Origin: an uncultured Lachnospiraceae bacterium
GTDB lineage: Bacteria > Bacillota > Clostridia > Lachnospirales > Lachnospiraceae
Direction of reading: 5' to 3'
DNA length: 16,844 bases
Assembly: GCA_910579325.1 (NCBI GenBank)
Contig: CAJTTU010000004.1
Coordinates: 60,896 to 77,739, forward strand
Below are positions 1 through 5,934 of the stretch, piece by piece (the first letter of the stretch is position 1; the number at the start of each line of letters is the position of its first letter). The notes under the pieces are model-generated. The model worked only from the letters and a program-made list of their open reading frames with translations, searched no databases and was not told the DNA's origin. Both the position numbers and the translations under genes were made by a program.

Positions 1-317
1 CCGGGATAAAATTTTTTCGCCGCCACGGTGAGCCTGTGAATATCTTTCAATACGGCCTTTACACCGTTCGTCTCCGCGAAAAAGCCCAGCTCTCCTTCAT
101 CAGCCGCCGTCTTTCCATGACCCAGATGATCATGGCCAGTCACCGCGATCCCGGCGTCCGTCAGCGCCCGGGCCAGCGGCTCATACCGTTCAATATATTC
201 CACCATTCCATGGGTAATCTGCAAAACCGCCCGCGCCGGCGTCTCCGGCTTCCAATGCACACAGTAAATCCGATTTTTTCCATTGCTGGACGGAATGTAA
301 AACACTTCTTTTTGCAT
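1..317 (-). CDS. alpha/beta hydrolase, monoacylglycerol lipase-like (partial, N-terminal part)
   Basis: The gene starts at ATG 317 after a GGAGG ribosome binding site and runs off the left edge, leaving about 105 residues. The visible part reads as the N-terminal half of a serine hydrolase of the lysophospholipase/monoacylglycerol lipase group (Hydrolase_4, alpha/beta fold). It has THGMVEYIERY, matching the family HGxxEHxxRY oxyanion-hole segment, and then GHDHLGHGKT, matching the family DxRGHGxS segment. The nucleophile GxSxG and the Asp and His of the triad would lie beyond the window edge, so activity cannot be judged. No signal peptide is seen, so the protein is probably cytoplasmic. It lies 101 bp downstream of the TrpA-like gene on the same strand and may be co-transcribed with it. 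The substrate is unknown; a lipid ester is the family expectation. Confidence 0.85.
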   Translation of the reverse strand, partial: MQKEVFYIPSSNGKNRIYCVHWKPETPARAVLQITHGMVEYIERYEPLARALTDAGIAVTGHDHLGHGKTAADEGELGFFAETNGVKAVLKDIHRLTVAAKKFYP

Positions 318-418
318 CTCACACCTCCAAAACCATCTAAAACAGTACGTTAATCTGCAGGACTCTGGCGGAACGAAAACCGCCCGCCCGAAATCCGCCG
401 CGCTTTTCAGTAAAACTT

Positions 419-1084
419 TTAAATATGAACCGTCATCCCCGCCGCTGTCTCCAGATACGGTTTTATTCCTTCTCTGTCCATATTTTTAAAATCCAGAATC
501 AACGGGATCGGACAGACTGCCTCCGCGGCATAGAGGAAAAAGCTGAGCATATTGCCAAATTCCATTTGCTCATCCCACAGCGCCGGATCGGCCGCGCAAT
601 AGACATACCCCTTCGCGTATCCCGTCACATCCGGAATCCGATCTCCTGACTGGGGACAGATCTCCTGCAAAAGATAGGGTGCGCCTTCTTTCAGCAAATA
701 TACTTTTAGCTGAGGCTGTTCCTCCATAGGCAGATCCGGAATACGGATTCCATCCACCCCTGCTTCCATACAGGCATCGGTAAATGCCTCCAGCCCATAC
801 CGGAACACCTGGTGGAAAGACAGGCGCAGCGCCAGCGGCATTTCCAAATGATACTCATGACGCAGTTTCTTTACCAGCGCCAGCAGCTCTCCTGCCTCCA
901 CGCCGTTTTCCGCAGCCGCAACCTCCAGAATCTCCGGACCATTTTTCCCCTGGTTATTCCGTTTTTTCTCCATCCTGTTCATCAGATCGGCACATTCCGT
1001 ATCTGCGCCGGCCTCCATCTGCCAGACCGTCACCAGCCGGTTTTTTTGTTCCTCCGCTGATAAGACACTGTCAATTCTGTTCAC
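419..1084 (-). CDS. TrpA-like protein (divergent tryptophan synthase alpha subunit, probable pseudoenzyme)
   Basis: This 221-residue protein resembles TrpA but is shorter than the usual 260-270. The start chosen is GTG at 1084. It overlaps the TGA of the upstream TrpB-like gene (GTGA) and follows GGAGGAG by 5 nt; the longer reading frame reaching 1174 lies inside that gene. The clearest TrpA signature is AGVDGIRIPDLPMEE (residues 108-122), which matches AGVDGxxxPDLPxEE, with FRYGLEAF just before it and GYVY near 160. Residues 50-65 correspond to the ELGxPFSDPxADGP active-site region, but the PFSDP motif, the second catalytic acid and the following loop are missing. Only Glu54 could stand for the first catalytic Glu. 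The phosphate-binding GVTG, GFGIS and GSAIV segments are also absent. Indole-glycerol-phosphate lyase activity is therefore unlikely (inference). It probably pairs with its upstream neighbour. Confidence 0.8.
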   Translation of the reverse strand: MNRIDSVLSAEEQKNRLVTVWQMEAGADTECADLMNRMEKKRNNQGKNGPEILEVAAAENGVEAGELLALVKKLRHEYHLEMPLALRLSFHQVFRYGLEAFTDACMEAGVDGIRIPDLPMEEQPQLKVYLLKEGAPYLLQEICPQSGDRIPDVTGYAKGYVYCAADPALWDEQMEFGNMLSFFLYAAEAVCPIPLILDFKNMDREGIKPYLETAAGMTVHI

Positions 1085-2163
1085 TGCCGCTCCTCCCCCT
1101 TGTTCAAAAATACTGTCAGATAGTCCTGATCGCCAAGCTCCTTTGCCTTCCTTACCGCCAGAGCCAGACTGCATGCGTCATACCAGGAGAGGCAGATTCC
1201 TTCCGTCCTGGCCGCCAGCGCTCTCGCCGCCTCCACGTCCCGTGCGCTGATTGACTCCAGGCAAATTTTCCCGCTTTCCACATGATCCGCCAGCTCCGGT
1301 CCCAGCACAGGCATCGGATCCTGACAGGTTCTTGCAAAGCTGATCCGGCCTTTGCCATCCTGAAACGCCAGCGTCTTCATGCCGCCCGCAATCCCTGCTG
1401 TCCGGATACCGTCCTGACTCCTGACTTCCGGCTCCGCGCCATACAGCCGCACACTTTCCTCAAAGAAAGGTGCGAAAAGGCCGCCCAGCACATATTCCGG
1501 TCGGGCGCCTGCCGCGATCAGCCCCGGCAGTTTTCCCTCGGTTTCCTCCATCTGGCTTTTCATTTCCTCACCGATCAGCCTTTGAAGAGACGACACTGCC
1601 TCCGTATAGGGATAAGGCCCCCAGTCGCCTGTCATAATCATGCAGGTATCCCTGGAATGATCCGCCCAGTAAGCAATCGCTTCCGCGACGCTGTCCCCGG
1701 CAGCCGTTACTACCCTGGCTCCGAACAGCTTCATGCTTTCTATCATGGCCTGCTGCCGGTCTTCTTCCCCGGCAGCCACATACAACACACATTCCATATC
1801 CATCAGCGCCGCGGCTCTGGCCACCGCCGCACCCCACAGACCGCAGCCCGTTTCTGCTACCACTTTGCGATAACCGATCCGCTTCCACAGCAGAAGCTGG
1901 CCGACCGCAGGGCCAAAAAAGGCAGCGTCGTTTGTGTCCCCCCGTTTCAGATACAGCTTGCGCCCCAGCTGCTCCGACAGATTCTCCGCCAGATAAAACG
2001 GCGTTTTTCCTCCTGCCCAGGTTTCCATATAATGATCATAGGCATCCCAGAAGCACCGGTCGCTCTCCGTCAAATCCACCTCGCACTCCAGCGAGAATAA
2101 CTGATTCATCGCTGCCTCCGGCACATATCGGCCTCCAAACTTTCCAAAATATCCCTTTTGCAT
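1081..2163 (-). CDS. TrpB-like protein lacking the PLP lysine (probable pseudoenzyme)
   Basis: This 360-residue protein has the scaffold of the tryptophan synthase beta subunit (usually about 390-400). It opens with YFGKFGGRYVPE (5-16), and has AGGKTPFYLAENLSEQLG (50-67), LKRGD (72-76), AETGCG (103-108), GPYPY (182-186), IGEE (197-200) and GMKT (261-264). The key residues are changed. The HxGAHKxN segment that carries the PLP Schiff-base lysine is replaced by NDAAFFGP (78-85), two residues shorter and without Lys. GQHG becomes GLWG (108-111). The GGGSNA phosphate loop is replaced by ARPEYVLGG (220-228), the conserved Glu of ALESSHA is Asp329, and the terminal SGRGDKD becomes NKGEER. PLP chemistry is thus not expected. 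The start at 2163 follows AGGAGA by 7 nt and gives the canonical N terminus. The stop overlaps the TrpA-like start, as in true trpBA operons. Confidence 0.85.
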   Translation of the reverse strand: MQKGYFGKFGGRYVPEAAMNQLFSLECEVDLTESDRCFWDAYDHYMETWAGGKTPFYLAENLSEQLGRKLYLKRGDTNDAAFFGPAVGQLLLWKRIGYRKVVAETGCGLWGAAVARAAALMDMECVLYVAAGEEDRQQAMIESMKLFGARVVTAAGDSVAEAIAYWADHSRDTCMIMTGDWGPYPYTEAVSSLQRLIGEEMKSQMEETEGKLPGLIAAGARPEYVLGGLFAPFFEESVRLYGAEPEVRSQDGIRTAGIAGGMKTLAFQDGKGRISFARTCQDPMPVLGPELADHVESGKICLESISARDVEAARALAARTEGICLSWYDACSLALAVRKAKELGDQDYLTVFLNKGEERQ

Positions 2164-2182
2164 TTTATCTTCTCCTATTATA

Positions 2183-2280
2183 AGTTCCGCTGCGGTCCTC
2201 TCATGCCCCTTGGACCTGGAAGCATTTCCGGCCACATTCGTGTCCGTCAATCCTTCCGGGGCATGTTCGGTCCTCCGCTG
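2183..2280 (-). repeat. structured intergenic repeat, copy 1 (upstream of trpB-like)
   Basis: This 98-bp element is one of three related copies in the window; the others are at 9127-9222 and 10463-10558. On the minus strand it folds as a long hairpin: CAUGCCCC pairs with GGGGCAUG, then GGAAG with CUUCC, then a tip of GGACAC and GUGGCC around a GAAU loop with one A-G mismatch. The outermost AGUCC/GGACU stem of the other copies is not kept here (GGACC on both sides). Its 3' end lies 19 nt before the TrpB-like start codon, just upstream of the ribosome binding site. It fills most of the gap after larE. It could be a leader RNA or a mobile MITE-like repeat. Confidence 0.8.
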
Positions 2281-2292
2281 TTTTATAGTATT

Positions 2293-3099
2293 TTATAAAT
2301 GAATATCCATACTCCCGGAACGAAACCCTTCCAAATCCACTGTGATATAAGAAAATCCCAGCTCCTTTAATTTCTTTGCCACAGTGCCGCTATCCGCCGC
2401 CAGATCGGACAACCTGTCCGCCGGAACCTCAAGCCTGACGATCTCTCCGTGAACCCGAACCCGAATGATCGGATACCCCAGCTCCTTTAAAAAGGCCTCC
2501 GCCTGGTCAATTCTCGCAAACAACTCAAAATCCAGCCTTGTCCAATAAGGAATACGGGTAGCCAGACAGGGCGTGGAAGGCCGGGAGGCCACGGACAGTC
2601 CCAGCTGCCCGGCCAGCTGACGCACGTCAGCTTTAGTCACGCCCAGCTCTGCCAGCGGACTTCGGATACCCAGCTCCTTTAACGCCTGCAATCCCGGCCT
2701 GTACACATTCAGATCATCGGCATTAGTTCCGTCTAAGAACAGACTGATGCCCTTATCCCGTCCAAAGGAAATCAAACGGCTGAATAAATATTTTTTACAC
2801 AGGTAGCACCGATTTACCGGATTATTCAGCAATTCCTCACTTTCCGATTCATCTACCGGTAAAACGCAGTGAATCGCTCCGGTCTCCTCCGCCACCTTCT
2901 TCGCGATCTCCACATCAGCAGGGGGATGAAGCCTGGTTTGAAAAGTTACCGCATAAATACGGCCTCCATGTTCCATCCGCCGGGAGGCATCACATAACAG
3001 CTTTAACAGAACACTGCTGTCCACTCCCCCGGAAAAGGCCAGACAGACATCCCGGCGCGCCATTTTTTCTATTTCCCGCGACAAACTATATTGATCCAT
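2293..3099 (-). CDS. larE: LarE, ATP-dependent sulfur transferase of nickel-pincer nucleotide synthesis
   Basis: This 268-residue protein is in the PP-loop ATP pyrophosphatase superfamily. LarE adenylates a carboxylate of pyridinium dicarboxylate mononucleotide and inserts sulfur, a step towards the nickel-pincer cofactor of lactate racemase. The PP-loop is FSGGVDSS (22-29), DGTNADD is at 123-129 and the family signature PCLATRIPY is at 177-185. Cys178 matches the sulfur-donating cysteine of the Lactobacillus enzyme. A second pair, Cys98 and Cys101 in RCYLCKK, is also present. Three cysteines of this kind are known in the Thermotoga maritima LarE, which carries a [4Fe-4S] cluster, so this copy is probably the cluster-dependent type and not the sacrificial one (inference). 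The start at 3099 follows GGGAG. It lies 24 bp after larC2, in the same transcription unit. Confidence 0.92.
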   Translation of the reverse strand: MDQYSLSREIEKMARRDVCLAFSGGVDSSVLLKLLCDASRRMEHGGRIYAVTFQTRLHPPADVEIAKKVAEETGAIHCVLPVDESESEELLNNPVNRCYLCKKYLFSRLISFGRDKGISLFLDGTNADDLNVYRPGLQALKELGIRSPLAELGVTKADVRQLAGQLGLSVASRPSTPCLATRIPYWTRLDFELFARIDQAEAFLKELGYPIIRVRVHGEIVRLEVPADRLSDLAADSGTVAKKLKELGFSYITVDLEGFRSGSMDIHL

Positions 3100-3123
3100 T
3101 ATGCTTTTCTCCCAAGACTTATA

Positions 3124-3639
3124 TTATTGCGCGTCGTCCGCTTCCTGTTCCGTTCGCCTCATAGCCGCTTCCTTCAACAGATGATACACCGTCTGATAAT
3201 CCTGCCCGGAACTCTGGCAGATCAGTTTCACACTCTCAAATTCCGGGTACGCGTAAATCCGGTTTTGATGGCGGCACAGCTTCACGGTACCGGTTCCCAG
3301 ACTGGTTTCCACCTCCATAAAGGAACGCTTCAGCACCGTCCGCTCCATCCTGATCCGCCGGATTCCAATGGTAGTAGTGCCGGAAAAAATGATATGCTCC
3401 AGTTCTTCCCGTTCCTCCTCGCCACAGATCACATGGAGGGTATAGGAAGGCCGGTTTTTTTTCATAAAGATCGGCGAAAACCAGGCGTCTTTCGCCCCCT
3501 GGGCAAAAAGCAGCTCCATCACATAGCCCATAGCCTCCCCGCCGCAGTCGTCCACATTGCATTCCAGCATCCAGACGGTATCGGTTTCCGGCAGGCCGTC
3601 ATGGACCTGATTTAGTAAATAAGTTACATTTTCATCCAT
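3124..3639 (-). CDS. LarC2-type protein, C-terminal domain of the nickel-insertion cyclometallase LarC
   Basis: This 171-residue protein matches the C-terminal half of LarC, which installs nickel into the pincer nucleotide in a CTP-dependent reaction. Signatures are LECNVDD (25-31, family NIDDMTPE region), FMKKNRPSYTLHVIC (58-72), TTTIGIRR (88-95) and YPEFESVKLI (131-140). In Lactobacillus, LarC1 and LarC2 are joined by a programmed frameshift into one protein. Here the C-terminal part stands alone: the 190 bp upstream hold promoters and no LarC1 reading frame, so LarC1 must be encoded elsewhere or be missing. The start at 3639 follows AGGAG by 9 nt. larE follows directly. LarA and LarB are not in the window. 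Confidence 0.88.
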   Translation of the reverse strand: MDENVTYLLNQVHDGLPETDTVWMLECNVDDCGGEAMGYVMELLFAQGAKDAWFSPIFMKKNRPSYTLHVICGEEEREELEHIIFSGTTTIGIRRIRMERTVLKRSFMEVETSLGTGTVKLCRHQNRIYAYPEFESVKLICQSSGQDYQTVYHLLKEAAMRRTEQEADDAQ

Positions 3640-3660
3640 CTCGATTCTCTCCTGACGCCC

Positions 3661-3689
3661 ATTGTAACATAAATCCGGCTAAATCACAA
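3661..3689 (-). promoter_or_regulatory. proximal promoter for larC2-larE
   Basis: On the minus strand, TTGTGA and TACAAT are separated by 17 nt. Transcription would begin near 3654 and give a leader of about 15 nt before the larC2 start. A second, stronger-looking promoter lies about 100 bp further upstream. Confidence 0.55.
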
Positions 3690-3726
3690 TCACTACGGAG
3701 CCGTGAAAACTCTTCCCGAAATAATC

Positions 3727-3755
3727 TTGTAAAACAATCCTTTCTGATGTACAAT
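3727..3755 (+). promoter_or_regulatory. promoter for the lspA-like gene
   Basis: On the plus strand, TTGTAA (3727-3732) and TACAAT (3750-3755) are 17 nt apart. The predicted start is near 3762, which gives a leader of about 100 nt. The site abuts the opposing larC2 promoter, so polymerases at the two sites could interfere. Confidence 0.6.
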
Positions 3756-3758
3756 CTG

Positions 3759-3787
3759 ATTATATATTAAGAATATGTTTATGGCAA
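3759..3787 (-). promoter_or_regulatory. distal promoter for larC2-larE
   Basis: On the minus strand, TTGCCA and a perfect TATAAT are separated by 17 nt. Its predicted start, near 3752, falls within the divergent plus-strand promoter at 3727-3755. The leader to larC2 would be about 110 nt. Confidence 0.65.
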
Positions 3788-3865
3788 AGTACGCTGCGCC
3801 GGACAAAATTTAACCAATGACATATTTTGTCGAATCTGTCGAATAATGAAAGGAATAAACGCGAA

Positions 3866-4327
3866 ATGAAACACACTATGATTGGATTTTTCGTCCTGGC
3901 CGGCGGGATCTTTACTCTGGACCAGTCGATCAAAAACATAATTGAGCAGACACCCCCGGAACAACTCTCCAAAAAAGCGGAAAAAATACCGGTAACTCTG
4001 CACCGTTCTCACAACCGGGGTATCTTTATGAATATGCTGGAAAGTTATCCGAATGCCGTCGCCGGACTGTCCTCCGGCGCTCTTGGGCTGTTTTCCCTGA
4101 CTTATCTGCCCGCTCTGTGGAAAAAATGCTCCGGCCTTTACATGACAGGCGCCGCCCTGATCGCAGGCGGCGCCTTAAGCAATATCTATGACCATCTGAA
4201 AAGAGGATACGTGGTAGACTATTTCAGCCTGCCCGTAAAGCCCATCCGCCATGTTATTTTCAATATCGGGGACTTTTCGATTTTCGCCGGATTATTCGCT
4301 CTTTTATGGGATCAGCTCCGTTCCTGA
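3866..4327 (+). CDS. signal peptidase II (lipoprotein signal peptidase)-like protein
   Basis: This 153-residue membrane protein has the layout of LspA, the aspartyl protease that removes signal peptides from prolipoproteins. A first membrane segment (5-18) ends in LDQSIK with Asp19. NRG is at 50-52, membrane segments span about 63-82 and 92-105, and the catalytic motifs are GGALSNIYDH (Asp109) and FNIGDFSI (Asp136), with VVDYF (116-120) between. Both catalytic aspartates are present. The usual NxGAAF region is replaced by NRGIFMNML, so this may be a paralogue with a narrower substrate range. It is not beside ileS or the rluD-type gene often found next to lspA. The start chosen is ATG 3866, after AAAGGA at a somewhat long spacing of about 11 nt; a TTG at 3827 would add 13 polar residues. 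Its stop lies 5 bp from the convergent clpX-like stop. Confidence 0.8.
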   Translation: MKHTMIGFFVLAGGIFTLDQSIKNIIEQTPPEQLSKKAEKIPVTLHRSHNRGIFMNMLESYPNAVAGLSSGALGLFSLTYLPALWKKCSGLYMTGAALIAGGALSNIYDHLKRGYVVDYFSLPVKPIRHVIFNIGDFSIFAGLFALLWDQLRS

Positions 4328-4332
4328 CGGAA

Positions 4333-5847
4333 TCAGATCTTCAACCCCCGAAAACCGATCACCGGCCCGCCTTTTTTCTCGATATAATCCTTCGTAATCA
4401 TAACGCTTCCGATATTATTATCCTTGGGCACCTCGTACATGATATCCTGCATAAACCCTTCGATAATGGCCCGAAGCGCCCGGGCTCCCGTCTTTTTCTC
4501 CAGCGCTGTCCTTGCGATCTCCGTCAGCGCCTCCTCCTCAAAAATTAGATCCACCTCATCCATCCGCAGAAGCTTCTGATACTGTTTAATAATGGCGTTT
4601 TTCGGTTCCGTAAGAATCCGTACCAGATATTCCGCTGTCAGCGCCTCCAGTGTTACGATCATGGGCAGACGGCCAAGGAATTCAGGAATCATGCCGAATT
4701 TGCGCAAATCTTCCACCGCCACTTCCTTGAGCAGATTATCCCTCTCCCCCTCCGTCAGTTTTAATGCCGAGCCAAAGCCGATCGAAGATTTTTTGTTCAG
4801 CCGCTCTCTGATAATATCCTCCAGATCAGGAAAAGCGCCGCCGCAGATAAACAAAATATTATTTGTATTTACCGTAGTCATGGGTACCATCATATTCTTA
4901 CTGCTGCCCCCTACCGGAACCTCCACGCTGCTGCCCTCCAAAAGCTTTAACAGCTCCTGCTGCACGGATTCTCCGCTGACATCCCTGGTGTTGGTGTTCT
5001 TCTTTTTCGCGATCTTGTCGATCTCATCGATAAAGATAATGCCATGCTCCGCCCGGTCCACATCGTTATCCGCAGCGGCCAGAAGCTTAGAAACCACACT
5101 CTCGATATCGTCGCCGATATATCCGGCCTCTGTCAGAGAAGTAGCGTCGGCGATGGCCAGCGGCACATCCAGAAGCCTTGCCAGCGTTTTAACCAGAAAG
5201 GTTTTGCCGCTGCCGGTAGGACCGATCATCAGAATATTGGACTTCTCGATCTCCACGCCGTCGGAGGGGTCGGCGATCACCCGCTTATAATGATTATAGA
5301 CCGCCACGGAAATCACCTTTTTCGCCGATTCCTGCCCTACCACATACTCATCCAGCCTCATCTTAATCTGATGAGGCAGCGGAATCGATTTGATGTCAAA
5401 TTCCGGCTCTGTCTTTTCCTTATCTTTATCCTTTTCTTTTTTCTTTTTCAGCTTCTGCTTCTGAGGAACCTGCATCATTTCCAGACTCTGCAGGTCCATC
5501 CCCGGCGGCAGCATCGTCATCCGCAGCAGGTCAGAATACTGCAGACCGCTGTTCTCAAAAGATTCGAAGGCTCTCTGCATACAGTCGCTGCAGATATGCA
5601 GTCCGCCGGGCAGATTCATCAGCTTGCCCGCCCTGCTTTCAGGGCGGCGGCACATGTAGCACAGTTCCTCGTACTCGCTGTCCTGTTTTTTATCATGGCT
5701 GCCCTTTTGTTTTTCCTGATCCGTCTCCTGATCACGCTTCGCCGGCATTTCCTGTTCCTGACCGCTTCCATCTTTTATCTCATCTTCCGTAATTTCACGA
5801 AAATCCATGTCCGCAGTCTCATGAAACTGCCCATCCGATTTATCCAT
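4333..5847 (-). CDS. ClpX-like AAA+ unfoldase with an extended, charged N-terminal region
   Basis: This protein of 504 residues is longer than standard ClpX (about 420). It has a Cys4 zinc site (Cys63, Cys66, Cys86, Cys89), Walker A GPTGSGKT (209-216), the pore loop GYIGDD (242-247, family GYVGED), Walker B IIFIDEID (270-277), SGESVQQELLKLLEG (291-305) and the ClpP-docking loop IGFG (356-359). It should unfold proteins and, because IGFG is kept, feed them to ClpP. Two features are unusual: an acidic/polar tail of about 60 residues before the zinc site, and a Lys/Glu-rich linker at about 131-147. The start chosen at 5847 follows AGGAGG by about 6 nt; the next in-frame ATG upstream lies too close to the promoter -10 box. 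No clpP or lon lies next to it, so this may be a second ClpX or a relocated one. Confidence 0.88.
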   Translation of the reverse strand: MDKSDGQFHETADMDFREITEDEIKDGSGQEQEMPAKRDQETDQEKQKGSHDKKQDSEYEELCYMCRRPESRAGKLMNLPGGLHICSDCMQRAFESFENSGLQYSDLLRMTMLPPGMDLQSLEMMQVPQKQKLKKKKEKDKDKEKTEPEFDIKSIPLPHQIKMRLDEYVVGQESAKKVISVAVYNHYKRVIADPSDGVEIEKSNILMIGPTGSGKTFLVKTLARLLDVPLAIADATSLTEAGYIGDDIESVVSKLLAAADNDVDRAEHGIIFIDEIDKIAKKKNTNTRDVSGESVQQELLKLLEGSSVEVPVGGSSKNMMVPMTTVNTNNILFICGGAFPDLEDIIRERLNKKSSIGFGSALKLTEGERDNLLKEVAVEDLRKFGMIPEFLGRLPMIVTLEALTAEYLVRILTEPKNAIIKQYQKLLRMDEVDLIFEEEALTEIARTALEKKTGARALRAIIEGFMQDIMYEVPKDNNIGSVMITKDYIEKKGGPVIGFRGLKI

Positions 5848-5874
5848 CCGCCGCCTCCTGTAATTTTGAATCAT

Positions 5875-5903
5875 ATTATAACCCAATTTTTAAAATAACA
5901 CAA
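5875..5903 (-). promoter_or_regulatory. promoter for the clpX-like gene
   Basis: On the minus strand, TTGTGT and TATAAT are separated by 17 nt. The predicted start near 5868 leaves a leader of about 20 nt before the AGGAGG-preceded start at 5847. The gene can therefore be expressed apart from gpmI, which ends 31 bp upstream of the -35 box. Confidence 0.7.
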
Positions 5904-5934
5904 CTCCCGGCGGCCAATCGTTCCTTCCGTATCT

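Noticed and set aside
1282..2100. Long plus-strand open frames opposite the TrpB-like gene (also 784-1254)
   Set aside because: They are shadows of the GC-rich minus-strand genes; they have no family signature and no ribosome binding site.
4328..4380. Shared bidirectional terminator between lspA-like and clpX-like
   Set aside because: Only a 5-bp stem (TCCGT/ACGGA) without an adjacent U-run is visible.
5044..5898. Plus-strand open frame of 284 residues opposite clpX-like
   Set aside because: It is antisense to a clearly coding AAA+ gene and its composition is that of a reverse-complement shadow.
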